Positions 1-11,720 of a DNA stretch of 64,000 nucleotides are shown piece after piece. Position 1 is the first letter of the stretch. Each line of letters opens with the position of its first letter. This stretch comes from Cycas panzhihuaensis (Eukaryota > Cycadophyta). Made by a program: the position numbers and the translations under genes. The stretch covers positions 206,529,741-206,593,740 of the forward strand of contig CM041465.1 in the NCBI GenBank assembly GCA_023213395.1. The letters run 5' to 3'. The notes below the pieces were generated by a model. That model saw nothing but the letters and a program-made list of their open reading frames with translations, was not told the DNA's origin and made no database searches.

Positions 1-741
1 TCGGGTCCTAAGTAATGTCTCAACCTTTATTTTCCAAATATGATAATTAGTTTCAGTGAGTTTGTCTTATTCAGGGAGACCAAACAATGGAGCAGCCATT
101 TTCTTGAGAAAAATCTTGAAATAGGCTTGGCCAAATGCGGTACATGATTTACATACAAAACCCTAGGTGTACTGATGGAGACAAAGTGTACCTCAAAATA
201 TAGATTTTTTTATTACCTACCCAGATCTGAAGATGGAATTTTGAAAAAAAAAAAAAATCCAAAAAAGAGAAACAGGCTTCGAAAGAAAAACGAGCAGCTA
301 GGGCAGAGATTTGATTTTTGAAAATTCTAATAAAAATACTCAAAAATAATACATGAAATCAGTTCAGAATCCTTAGAATTGATCGTACGGAGGATTTAGG
401 ACCGAAAATACCCAAGTATTTTTGCAAATCAAACAAATTTTTCTGCTTAAACTTTCAAATCTGCGTGAACTGGTTTGAGCTTTGTTTGGCCTAGAAAACA
501 GCTTCAAATGACTTTACTGTAGAAGGGAAAATTGCTTAGTGTACTCTGATCTACCTTCCCACCAAATTTCACTTCAATCTGAGTACTTTAAAAAATTAAC
601 GTCCATACAGTTCCGTACACTAAAGAATTAATGGCCTTTGACAGTGCTGGAACACTTTCCTGCTTGTCCCCTTCTTAGACCCTTAACTAGATTATTTTTG
701 GGAAAATATTTCTCCTTCAAAAGAGCAATTGAGATTAACCT
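1..741 (-). other. Leader-like interior of LTR element F (partial)
   Basis: This stretch lies directly downstream, in the minus sense, of a primer binding site and a short LTR. It should therefore be the untranslated leader or start of the interior of that element, which continues off the window. No reading frame here resembles gag or pol; the longest minus frame (149-343) is low-complexity. Wording of the kind seen in the other copia leaders of the window occurs near 560-610. Confidence 0.3.
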
Positions 742-753
742 CCTATGATACCA
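742..753 (-). other. Primer binding site of element F
   Basis: On the minus strand this reads tggtatcatagg. The first eight bases match the usual plant copia site tggtatcagagc, complementary to the 3' end of initiator Met-tRNA. It lies just inside the LTR at 757-936. Confidence 0.5.
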
Positions 754-756
754 TTT

Positions 757-936
757 TATCTTAGACTGGAAGACAAACAAGTTGAGAGAATAAACTCAAT
801 GTATATTATTGAGAGAGTGTTTCATATAAATACAAGAGGAGGTTAGTAACGGTTAATTTGAGGAGAATAACCAACCTCTAAGATTATGATATGTGTCAGA
901 TATACTAATTACTTGATAAAACATTACCTCCTAACA
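757..936 (-). repeat. Short (~180 bp) LTR of element F
   Basis: In the minus sense this starts with TGTTAGGAGG at 936, has a TATA-like stretch at 819-838 and ends a few bases before the primer binding site at 742-753. This is the layout of a 5' LTR. At about 180 bp it is shorter than the other LTRs here. The 3' end near 754-757 is not precise, because no second copy is in the window. It abuts the decayed 3' side of element E at 937. Confidence 0.5.
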
Positions 937-1334
937 TGAACCATACTCCTCTTCCATTACAACTCTCCATCATGGATCATCTTTCATTTCATCATACAAA
1001 TAAGGATCACTAGAGTTATTGGTGTCTACCAGTAGAGTTTGATTGGCATGTTGACTTCTTGTTTTTCTCTCATCAACAAGGGTATGCATCGCCACTCCAT
1101 AATCTTTAATTATCTTCCTTGCTTATAGCAGTATAGAAAGACCCAATGATGGAGGTGCTTCTTCATGTGGCGGCTCCTCACTATTACTCACTTGTCTCGA
1201 CCTTACTTCCTCATGACAACTAGCTCATCATCCTTTTCATTTGACGAATACAGGAATAGAAGTAGTAAGGGGTAAAAATTCTCTTCTGATGATTTTTTAG
1301 CATGATGTATTGATAACTCATTGAATTTTATATC

Positions 1335-2200
1335 CTAACTAATCATAATTTTTCTCCCCTGCGGATCCCATAGTTTGTAAGCTTTGTTTTGATCACAATA
1401 CCCCATAAAAAGACACTTCAGACTCTTTCGATTCAACTTTTTGCAAGTGCCATTTGGGATGTGTGCATATGCAATGTACCTAATTTTTTTCAAATGGCTA
1501 ATGATAGGTTTATGACTGGTCCATTTTTCTTCAGTAGTCATGCTATGAACTACTTAAGTAGGTACCTAGTTTAGAATATAAACAACAGTTACCATAGCTT
1601 CTACCCAAAACATCAGTGGCAAGCTTCTGGAATGTACTATACACATTTCCATCTCCATCATGGTATGATTCTTTCTTTCTACAATACCATTTTATTGTGG
1701 GGTATATAGGATCGTAAACTCCTATTTTATGCCATGATCCTAACAGAACTAATTAAATGCATGATTGTTATACTACTTGCCATTATCACTCCATAATATC
1801 TTAATCATCTTCTCACTTTCATTATCAACCATTGCTTCCCAGTCAAAAAAGTGATCTAATGCATCTAACTTATTTTTTAGGAAGTATACCCAAACCTTCC
1901 TAGTGTAATCATCCACAAATACTAAGATGTACTAAGCTCCTCATATTGAGGGGTTTGGAAGTGGACCAATTACATTCATATGCACAAGCTCCAATTTCTC
2001 ATTGGCTATCCAGGCATTATCCTGAGCAAAAGGATAATGATGATGCTTCCCATACATGCACCCTTTAAAAACATCATATGAGTATGAAACAAATGGTAAA
2101 CCTTCCACCATCTTCAACCTCTTCAACAATGTGATGCTCCTATAATTAACGTATCCTAGTTGATCATGCCATAACCTACTCGCATCATCTGTGTTGGCAA
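1335..2200 (-). pseudogene. Decayed GAG-pre-integrase and integrase of element E
   Basis: Integrase would join element cDNA to chromosomal DNA. The minus frame 1941-2129 carries the pre-integrase pattern MVEGLPFV...CMYGKHHHYPF followed by the start of the integrase core (VHMNVIGPLP). The minus frame 1335-1541 carries the integrase C-terminal signature, TTEEKWTSHKP and then CLFMGYCDQNKAYKLWDP, close to the copia consensus GYsdqsKaYrLwdP. Linking sequence 1542-1940 has stops and frame changes, so no functional protein is possible. Element D has the homologous segment on the other strand. Confidence 0.8.
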
Positions 2201-2879
2201 TAAAGGCGTAAAATTTCTTATGAGACTAAGAATTTTTAAACACCCAAAAGTTATCTCTAACCTTCCCAGTAGTAATGACAGAAAAATTTTGATTCATATC
2301 CTTATAGAGAAATTTTGCTTCAGATCCTTATTTAGGCATCTATCATAATAAAGCTCCACCTTCATTCTTTGTTTGCAAATTTCTTAGGCTAAAAGCAAAT
2401 TTAATTGCATCTTGGGTACATAATATACCCCTGTAAACTTACCACCTATTAAGGAAACTTTGCCTACACCTTCCATCGTAACACGTGAGCATCTTCAAGG
2501 ATGATTTTTACACCACTATGATTTTTACTCCATGTATCAAAACTATGCTTTTGGAAAGAGATATACTTCTACGTTCCATAGTCTAAAATCTAATAATCTC
2601 TCCAATTTGACTTAGTTGACAAAGTTGATGCTTTAATACAATGTACAATAATACTCTTCCCTTTATCATCCTAGCTTATTTTACATTTGTCACATCTTTT
2701 GAACTAGTAGTTCTTCTCTCTGTGGCCTTTCTTCTTGTAGTAGTTATATTTACCATTGAATTTATTCTTCTCCCGAAAGTCTTCCCCAGATCTATGTGTA
2801 AACTTTTCCTCTTGAACAACCTCTCTCCTGTTTATCTTAATGGCTAAGGCCTAACTTGATTGGAAACCTCCAAGCATTC

Positions 2880-3470
2880 TATGGTGTTTTAGCTTGGCAT
2901 CCTTCGTTAGAATAAGATTCTTAATGCCATCAAAGGTTTCTACCTCCATAACTTCATTTCTATCATAAATGGTCTAAAAAGCGGCAAAAGTAGTTAGCAA
3001 CTTTGACATGATTATCGCAAATAAGAGTGTATCATCTATTGAATTTAGCTTTAATTCTTCTAGCTTATTCCTTAAATCAAATATCTTATTTAGATAGGAA
3101 CTTATATTGGTCTCATCTTCTAATCTAGAATTGAGAAGCTCCAACATTAGGGCTAGATGTCTATTCGTCTTCTTTTACTTGAAAGTTTCATATAATTTTG
3201 CCCAAATTCTGTCTAATTGCTCTAAGTTATAAACCAAAGCCCTTTGGTTTGGCCCCAATGATAGTTTCAACAATCTTACAACCATAAATTACTTCTCCTC
3301 AAGTCACACACACACTCTTTATGGTCAAGCAAGATCGCATCCACCTTTACCTTAGTAGTTCTCCGGAGTTGATTCATTATCAACACTAACTCCATGTTGG
3401 CCTTCCACTCACTGAAATTCTTTCCATTAAAGATAACTTTTGGTATCACACGCTCTATATCAAAAAACGA
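2880..3470 (-). pseudogene. Decayed copia gag of element E
   Basis: The minus-strand reading near 3440-3370 gives a peptide of the type FNGKNFSEWKANMELVLI, the classic opening of copia gag (UBN2-type capsid domain). Downstream reading is broken by stops. The capsid would package element RNA. The call rests on this N-terminal match and on position between the leader and the pre-integrase domain. Confidence 0.6.
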
Positions 3471-4788
3471 ATTCTATATATAAGTTAATATCACTAGACT
3501 GATAAACTTAGTCTTCTAAACAAAATTACACCATTGTGGTCTCCTTTGTCTCATGCACACTCATTGGGGAATTCAAAATAATGATTTGCATGCCCTTAAG
3601 CAACTCACCAATTGTTCACCCCTTATCAACAAGCTCAAAAAATATCCTCAAAATGCACAAAAATGTCTTAAAAAGGACTTTGAATGTCTTAGAATATGCT
3701 CTAAAATCGAAGGAATCTTAATCATAGTATAAGTGCACAATCTCCAAGTCAAATCTTCACATCAAATGGCTTTAATATAACCTCTAAATCATATCACAAG
3801 GCTTCAAAATACTTCATAAATAAAAGATACCAAAAATAAATGTTTTAAGGTCCTTTTATAAAGTTATTTTATGTGACAGAATATGCCAAAGGCATATTCT
3901 TAAAAAAAATACAACTTTTGACTATAGTCACACATCCCTCCACGTGATAAATAACTTAAGGCACATGTCAAAATAATTAATTAAGGTTACTAACAGATCA
4001 AAGCAAATCAAATATATGACTTTTGAAATCCCACAATCATTAAAAATTGATTTATGGAGGTGCAATTGTCACACAACTTGCACTGATCATCCAAGACCCA
4101 ATCTCCTCAACAAATGCCTTCTGGCTAGTAAGGAATATACAACACAGCCCAAAACTTCACACAAGAGTCGTACAAACCAGCCCCAACCAATATTTACTTC
4201 TTATGGCTGTAAACAATGTGACCTTACACTCACAAAATCGTCCACTACTCAGAAATTGACTAAATTACATCACCAACTACTGTTACAACCAACAACGCTA
4301 CCTAGCACATTTGCAAAGAGTAGAAAACCACCAACATAAGCTCTAATCTCACTCATCAGATGAAATATATATGATTTTGATGGTGAATAATTATATTTAT
4401 ATTGATTTCAGTGGTGCTTTGACAAGAACTAGACTGAATTACTTGTATGGTGCTTTGGTTTCCTTCACCATCGTTGAATCACCATCAGAACACACTTCGC
4501 TAGCTTCAATCACTGCTACAAATCACCAACCAATTTTGGATGACTCCCAACGAGCTAACTCACACCATGATCATGGCCTCCACATCTGAATTCTGACGCT
4601 AACTGTGCTTTATCTTTGTTGATAGGTGATTTTCTCCTCCTCAACCACCGTTGATAATAGTGCCTGCTTTTGTAAGTCATTAGAGTAGATGGATCCTTAA
4701 GATGCATCTTAGGTTTGACAACGTCACCTAGCAACCAACGATCTCACCACTTTGCCCAACTTTGACTTCAATTGTATAGAACCCTATG

Positions 4789-4800
4789 GCTCTAATACCA
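4789..4800 (-). other. Primer binding site of element E
   Basis: The minus strand reads tggtattagagc, one mismatch from the initiator Met-tRNA complement tggtatcagagc, and touches the LTR end at 4801. Confidence 0.8.
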
Positions 4801-5149
4801 TATTAAAGAATATGAATTTATACATACATGTTTATATCCATTGAATCTTTAACCATACATAGCAAGTAAACAAAAATATACACAGAATACAGATGCATAG
4901 TACATAGAATTTATATGGAAAACCTCTTCAAAAAAAACCCACCACAAAAGATCCTTAGATCACATTGATTATATTTGCTTGAATTAAATTGACTATACAA
5001 AGGCTCTAGGATATAAATATCCTTCCAAGAGGTGTCACCCAACAAGAATTGTGACCCTCTAAATATCTTGCACCATTTTGTTAATCACGATTAGTTAAAC
5101 CACACATTAACATTAATTAGTGACTTAACAAATAGCTGCCACGTTAACA
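4801..5149 (-). repeat. 5' LTR of copia element E
   Basis: In the minus sense this runs from TGTTAACGTGG at 5149 to the primer binding site, 349 bp. It aligns by eye with the D LTR at 9178-9505, including the TGTTA start, a ggtcacaa stretch and ggatcttttgtggtgg. Its outer end abuts the gag of D at 5150 without a spacer. Confidence 0.8.
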
Positions 5150-5159
5150 AAATGGAAGA

Positions 5160-5872
5160 TTAATATGGAACTTGTCTTAATGATGAATTAATTATGGAAA
5201 ATTATAAAAAAAAAGGCTTCTATTATTCCTACAGATGATAAGGAGAAAGAGAAATTAAAGGAGAAGCAATTCACTGCCATAGGGTTGCTAAAGTTGTTAT
5301 TAGCTCCAAGTCAGAAGGCACTTGTACACAACCTTGAGATGTTATATGAAATCTAAGAAAAATTAAATAAGGCATTTGAACAAAAGAAATCAAATCGTCA
5401 AGTTGCGTTGATGATAGTGTTGTTGAATACTAATGTCGAAGATGAAAATGACATAAGTATCCACCTGAATAAAATAACATATTTGAAAAACATGTTGGAA
5501 GAGATTACGCGTAGTTCAGTTGATAAAGAGTTTTTATTTGCAATAATTATATCAAAACTATCCTTTAATACCTTTCAAACTATCTATGCCAGAGATGAGG
5601 TTATAGAAGGTAAAACATTTGAAATGTTGAAAAATCTCATCCTAGTCAAAGATGCCAACCTAAAACACCATGGCATACTCAAAGGTTCAAAATCCAATCA
5701 AGCCTTAGTCATGAAGACACAAAGAAAAGATAGTGATCAAGAGAGAAAAAATTTATTAAATGCCAAAGAAATATCTCAAGAAAAGAAGAAAAAGAAAATT
5801 ATAAAAAAGAGTAATTACTGCAAGAGAGAATGCCATAAGGAAAAAAATTATTGGTTCAAAAGGAGAGACTAA
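5160..5872 (+). pseudogene. Decayed copia gag with zinc knuckle, element D
   Basis: The longest open piece (5408-5872) is a UBN2-type capsid segment: ISIHLNKITYLKNMLEE, LSFNTFQTIYARDEV and then a lysine-rich tail ending in CKRECHKEKNYW, a degenerate CX2C...H zinc knuckle. Frame from 5160 to 5407 continues the capsid homology with a stop near 5356. The true start codon is missing at the junction with element E. Confidence 0.8.
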
Positions 5873-5949
5873 CAGAAAGCAAGCCAAGATAATAAAAAAA
5901 AGATAATTGTTGCTCATTACGTAGAGGTCTTAATCTCACCTACTGTGTC

Positions 5950-7244
5950 AATTAAACAAAGAACTTATGGATCATTGAATCTTGTGCGTAAAGGCATATC
6001 TCTTTCTATAAGAAGAATTTTACAACATGGGATTCTACAACCAATGACGAAAAAATCATTCTTGGAGATGTAAGGTCTATTCCTGTAAAAAGCATTGGAA
6101 GAGTCTTAGTTGTAGGTGGTTACTTTGATAAAGTGTATTATGCACTTGATATATTTAAAAATCTCAGATCTGTTCGAGAAATCTACAAACAAAATATGAA
6201 GATTGATCTTTATAAAGATATATGCTTAATTAAGGATCCAAAGCAAAATTATTCTATCATCACTACTGGGAAGGTTAAATATAACTTTTGAATATTTAAA
6301 AAGTTTAAAAAATAGAACAAATCATATGCCGTTATTGCTAGCGTGGATGATACAAGTAAGTTCTAGTATGAACATTTGGGTCACCTTAACTTCAAAAGTA
6401 TATCACTGATAAATAAATTAAATATGATGAAAGGTCTACCAAAAGTTTTATATTCAGTCAGTATTTGTGAAGGGTGTATGTATGGAAAGTATCACAAATA
6501 TTTTTTTGTTTAAGATTGTGCCTAAAGAACCAAGGAGAGGTTAGAGTTAGTACAACCAGATGTGATGAGGCTATTATCCAACCATTCAATCTCAGAAGCT
6601 CGATATACATTGGTGTTTGTAGATGATTATGCTAGGAAAGCCTAGGTATATTTTTTAAAGAATAAGTTTGAAGTGTTCAATCACTTTCGTGAATGGAAAT
6701 TACAAATCAAAAATGAAAGTAATAAAAAGATAAGAAGTTTGAGGAGTCATAATGGCAAGGAATACCACAATAATGCTCTAATCAATTTTGGTATAAAGTG
6801 GAAATTTACAATCTTGTATAACCCACAACAAAACAATGTCATTGAAAAAAAGAATTGGACTATGATAGAGATAACAAGATGTATGGTGCTCGCAAAAAAC
6901 TTGCAATTGTTATTTTAGGCATAAGCTGTTAAAATTGCAAGTATATTTTGAACCAGGTACTGACTCTGACAGTTTATGGCATAACCCCTGAAGAAAAATG
7001 GACTGGTCAAAAGTCTATTATTAATCATTTAACAATTTTTGGATGTAGAGTACATGCACATATCCCAGGCGAAAAACGAAAAAAATGGAATCACAAGAGT
7101 AAGAAGTGTATCCTTATGGGGTATAGTGATACAAGCAAAGTTTACAGACTATGGGATCTAGTAAAAAAGAAACTTCTTATTAGTCAGGATATAAAGTTTG
7201 TAGAATCATTGACATATCATGTTGAGCAAGCGTCATTTGAATAA
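5950..7244 (+). pseudogene. Decayed protease, pre-integrase and integrase, element D
   Basis: Around 5968-6040 the frame reads like the copia protease (W-I-I-E-S-C-A in place of WIIDSGA, then RHISFYKKNF), so the catalytic D-S-G is damaged. At 6370-6480 comes the pre-integrase pattern YEHLGHLNFKSISL...CEGCMYGK. The integrase core follows (VFVDDYARKA at 6617-6645, then open frame 6673-6918 with NNVIEKKNWT). The C-terminal signature EEKWTGQKSIINHL and LMGYSDTSKVYRLWDL is in open frame 6948-7244. Several stops separate the parts. Confidence 0.85.
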
Positions 7245-7559
7245 GTCTTTTATCTACTATTACTACCATTTTCGTTAGATTCAATTCCACAACAGATAAT
7301 TTTTGTGAATGTGGACCCAATTCAACTAGCTCAAGAACCTGTTGTACAAAGGGAAGATGCACCGAGTAATACAAATAATAAAGAGTCGTCACAAGAAAAG
7401 GTACGTGAAACACCAGATGTCCCAATGTCTATATGGGCTAAAAAGATTATTGAAGAGTTAGGTGTAATGTTGTCAGATCTAACAAAAAGAAGAAAGACAA
7501 GGATTTAGCATGCCAATCAAGCTCTAATGGTTACACCATAGACTCCCATAACCCTGAGT

Positions 7560-9060
7560 CTTATGTTGAGGCGAAGGAGAATCCTAAGTGGAAAGTTGTA
7601 ATGAAAGAAAGAATATAGTTCTCTTATGAAGAACAAAACATAGGATTTGATCCCATTACCTCCAAAGAAAAATCCTATTGGAAGTAGGTATACAAGACAA
7701 AGTTTCACTCTAACAGTGAGGTAGAAAAACACAAAGCTTGACTTATTGCACAGGGATTCAGATAAAAGGAAAGAATTGATTATGAAGAGATATTTGCACA
7801 AGTTTCAAAGATGACAATGGTTTGATTAATCCTTTCATTTGCAACTAGATATGGATGGGAGCTATATTAGATGGATGTAAAGTTTGCATTTCTTAATAGA
7901 GAATTAAATGAGAAATTTTATATGATACAACCTCTTGAATTCGTTAAGAAATGACAAGAAGAGTTTGTGTAGCGATTAAAGAAATCACTCTATAGTCTAC
8001 AGCAAGTACCCTAGACCAAGCGCCAACAGCGTGGTATGCAAAGATTGATGAAAAGTTAAAGAAAAAAGGATTCATAACTACAGATTTAGAGCCTAATCTA
8101 TATATCAAGAGGATTGCAGATATAATTGTGGTAATTGTGATGTACATTGATGATTTCATCTTGACAAGTGCTTGGCATAAAGCGATTATGGATGTTAAAT
8201 CCAACCTACAAAAGATCTTTAATATGATAGATCTAGGTATATTGAATTACTTATTGGACATCAAAGTACAATAAATGGAGGATTGCATCATGGTGTCACA
8301 AATGAAGTACATAAAGAACTCACTTGTGAAATCTAGAATGGAAGACTCCAAACCTGTTTCTACACCATGTGCTAAGGGTACAAAACTCACTAAAGATATG
8401 GATAAGCCTACTGTAGATACAACATTGTACAAATAATTAGTAAGAAGTCTCATCCATCTGACTCATACTAAGCTAAATATTGTTTATGCTATCAGACTAG
8501 TCTCCCATTATATGTAGAATCTTTAAGAACCACATTGGATTGCAGTAAAGAAGATTCTAAGATATTCGAAGGGAACTCTTAATCTTGGTCCAAAATGCTT
8601 TCATGAGGAAGATGTAAAGTTGCATGGCTACAGTGATGCAAATTGGGGATGAGGCTATCATAATCGAAAATCTGCTACTAAATGTGTTTGGTATTAACAA
8701 TGAATTTGTATCATGACAATAAAAAAAATAGCAAACAATGGCTCTATTTTGTACAGAGATAAAATATTAAGGGCTTATTGTTAATGTCAAAGACGTTGTA
8801 TGGTTATAAGGACTCTCGAATATCCTCGGTATATCTTGTAGCACCCTGATTATTTTATTTGATAACTAGAGCACTATTTACTTAAAAAAGAATATAGAGT
8901 TTTATGCACATACAAAGCATATTGAAATCAAATACCACTACATACATGATCACATCAAAGTAGAGAAATTGCAAGTCAAATATTGTCTGAGTGAGAAATA
9001 ACTTACAAATGTATTTACCAAACCACTTGTTAAAGATTAATTCACTAAAATTAATACCAA
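7560..9060 (+). pseudogene. Decayed reverse transcriptase and RNase H, element D
   Basis: RT pieces in order are the N-terminal KENPKWKVVMKE, IDYEEIFAQVSKM, WMDVKFAFLN (as *MDVKFAFLN), LKKSLYSLQQ, and the catalytic YIDDF box at about 8145-8160. RNase H-like sequence follows (ylkgtlnlGl and [12 protein letters not shown] readings at 8560-8650) and ends near 9050 with a region of the type vaDiftKpl. Stops are frequent. Confidence 0.8.
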
Positions 9061-9177
9061 ATTAAGACTTAGAAAAAATATCCTTGAGGGGGGATGTATC
9101 ATCAAGAATAATTCTAATCTTCAACAGTGATAATTTCAAATTACAAATCAAATCTCCACATTTATATTAAGAGGGGA

Positions 9178-9505
9178 TGTTAGTATGGCAATTAATACTA
9201 AAACCACTTAATTAAATTTAAATGTGGTTTAGTTATTGTTAAACCAAAAGATATGAACATTTCATAGGGTCACAACCAATAGGATTGGACGCATTGTTTG
9301 GGAGATTATAAATAACCTTAAAGTCCATTGTAAAATTATCTAACAATTATCAATATGACCCAATGATCTTTTGTGGTGGATTTTTTACCGAAAGATTTTT
9401 TCATGTAAATATTATATAGTGTATCTGTGCTCTTTATGATTTGCTTGATGTGTATGATCAAGATCCTGTAATTCAAAATACATGCATGTTTCATGTTTCT
9501 TCACA
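9178..9505 (+). repeat. 3' LTR of copia element D
   Basis: It begins TGTTAGTATGG directly after the purine tract ttaagagggga and ends TTCTTCACA at 9505, 328 bp. The end is placed by alignment with the E LTR, whose end is fixed by its primer binding site. Confidence 0.75.
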
Positions 9506-10291
9506 AGTATGTATCTGTAAATAGAAAAAAGTCACAAATGTTACATTGAATTTTATAAATCCCACCTCCTCCCTTAGTCTTCAACTGAACAATTGAAATG
9601 CTTTGCAATAAGCTAACAAGATGATTGACAAAAATAATAGTAAAAATGACATAAATAAATCTAATAAATAATTAAAATAGTCATAGCAACAATGAAATAA
9701 TATAGATGAATAGTTAAGGAACAAAGAACATATATGCACTACAACATCCAAAAATGAAATCAATCAATTATTAAGAGAAATAAAATCACCATGTCATTCC
9801 ATAAGGGCCCACTTCATTTATATAGACCTTATTATTAGAACCAACTTTAATAAGATGCTAATGAAAGAACTCAACTTTGTTATTTCATCACTTAGACTTG
9901 TTACAATTCCTCCTTTCTTAAGATACTACGTCATCGAAGTATTTTATTTTGCCATACCTATGATAAAGGTAGCTCTTCAAAATGATTGAACCCATTGATC
10001 TTTATGATTTTCATTTGGATCCATGCTAGTATTCCCCTCTTTGAAATACTTCACCTATGAAGTATAAAAGAGGTAACACATCTTCAATCCACCACCTGCT
10101 AAAACCAAGATATCATTAAAACTTGATCCACCTTTATGTTGTCTTCTGAAAACAACCTACATGTATCATCTTTCTACTTATGATGATGCATTTTCCAAAA
10201 TGGTTATTGTATAGAATTTTATGTGTAGAAAATCCCAACACCTATGTGTTGTAAACTTAACTTACTCGAAGTCTTGTATATTACTTCGATA
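9506..10291. other. AT-rich sequence with no recognised feature
   Basis: I see no coding, LTR or RNA signal here. The open frame on the minus strand at 9581-9763 is a low-complexity run of hydrophobic residues and has no family resemblance. Confidence 0.5.
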
Positions 10292-10890
10292 TTACATCTA
10301 GAGGGAGTTGAAAAAGAGAAATAGGTTGATGATGGGGAGAGAAAACTTGTGTAAGCAAGGGCCAGAAAACCAAAAAATATAATTAAGATCTCAAAGGTGT
10401 AGGTGTTTTAAACGAAAATATCTAAAAGAGTTGAATAGGATTATATTAGTTGGCATGGTAGGAATCTTGTATAAACAAGATTTAGAGAAGAATGTAATAG
10501 AAGGATATGTCAAAGGTGGAAATGGAATGTGAAAGTTTGTAAAGAGACAATGGAGTGATGAAGAAGATAAGCTTAGGAAAGAGACTTGGAGGTAAGAACT
10601 ATGGAGGGCTTAATAAAAGATAAGAAACAAGAGGGTATATAGGAAGCAAGGTTTGAATGGAACGTGTCATAGAGAGGGGAGGCAATGATTAAGAGTAAAG
10701 GTGATGAGGTAATTCCTATAGGGGATCAAGCAATAAAGGATACAAGTGTTTAGCAATAAAAGAATGAAAGGTAAAGCATAGTGAATATGATATGTACAAT
10801 ATAGACAAAATTTAATTGTAAGAGCAATGTGGAGGATTTGTGGGGGAATAGTGGATGAAAGGTGGAGAGAGCACTAAGTATTTTATGTAG

Positions 10891-10942
<52 letters not shown>

Positions 10943-11720
10943 TGTAGGAGACGAATATGGAAGTGAGGGTGTGAAGAGAGTAAAAATAGTATAAGATACA
11001 AACAAGATTAGATAAATGACAAATGTAAGGAGACAATGGAGGAAAAATAGAGAATGAAGAATCAGTGATATGATGAGAGTTCTACATGGACACACAATGG
11101 AGAGAGAGATCCCAGAGGCAAAAAGGAAGAAGGATAATGATGAATTATGTTAGAAGCAAAACTAGGGAGTGCAATTTACAAATGATTGATAAGAAGATAA
11201 TAAATGTGAAATGGGAGAATCAATGAACAACTTACAGGAATAAGTGGCAAGGGCAAACAAAAGAGATGGATGGAAATTGAGAATGATGGTGTAAGTGGTG
11301 AAAGGTAAGTGAGATGGAGTTTATGAGCAAGCTTAGGGAATAACATATATAAGAGATTTAAAATATTCTTTCTGGGAATAGAGTTTTGACAAAGGCATAT
11401 GGGAGAGATGTAGGGCAATGCATAGGGATGAGTGAGAGGTGTGATGGATGGTAAGTATGTTGCTTATGCAATAGTTTTCAAGGTGGAGAGTGAAAAAAAA
11501 AAGGCAACCTTATTCTAACGAGCGGAGAGTACATTAATTGAGCTAGGCAATAAGGTCAATGGGGATCTAAAAAGAATAAAGGGGGCATTATGATAAGAAA
11601 GATGTATTTTTTCATTTCATGACTTTTTTAGGTATGAATCATGGTAAGGGGAGGGCAATAAATGGATGAAAACTATACCTATGAAAAAGTTAGAATTGAA
11701 GGGGCTTAAATTTTGAATTA
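10292..11720. other. Purine-biased 1.4-kb stretch
   Basis: The plus strand is strongly enriched in A and G over about 1.4 kb (runs such as gatggggagagaaaa and ggagagagagatcc), while C is scarce. The bias begins near 10292 and fades near 11720. It gives long serine/proline/histidine-rich open frames on the minus strand that look like artefacts. It encloses the TG/AG microsatellite. Confidence 0.55.
10892..10942. repeat. Compound microsatellite (TG)18(AG)8
   Basis: About 36 bases of perfect TG repeat are followed directly by about 16 bases of AG repeat. The overlapping minus frames with repeated Thr-His are its translation. Confidence 0.95.

Larger units (their letters stand above)
937..5149 (-). 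mobile_element. Ty1/copia element E, minus strand, 3' part missing
   Basis: In minus order the element has an LTR (5149-4801), a primer binding site touching it (4800-4789), a leader of about 1.3 kb, a gag region (about 3470-2880), a pre-integrase domain (about 2200-1941) and integrase ending near 1335. gag, then integrase ahead of any RT, is the Ty1/copia order. No RT or RNase H follows; at 937 the sequence meets the LTR of element F. Frames are broken by many stops. Its LTR is related to that of element D (both start TGTTA and share wording such as the ggatcttttgtggtgg stretch), so E and D are two members of one family in opposite orientation. Confidence 0.85.
5150..9505 (+). mobile_element. 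Ty1/copia element D, plus strand, 5' end missing
   Basis: In order it holds gag lacking its first codons, protease, pre-integrase, integrase, reverse transcriptase, RNase H, a purine tract (about 9169-9177) and a 3' LTR. Many in-frame stops and shifts show it is dead. It has no 5' LTR, primer site or leader: its gag begins right at the outer end of the E LTR. The simplest reading is that E inserted into D in antisense, and that the missing D start lies to the left or is lost. Confidence 0.85.

Noticed and set aside
4016-4339. Plus open frames of 70-107 codons
   Set aside because: They lie in the leader of element E on the opposite strand and show no conserved domain.
10750-11095. Three overlapping minus open frames of 70-83 codons with Thr-His and Ser-Leu runs
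   Set aside because: They are three-frame translations of the TG/AG microsatellite and purine-rich DNA; no start context, conservation or domain.
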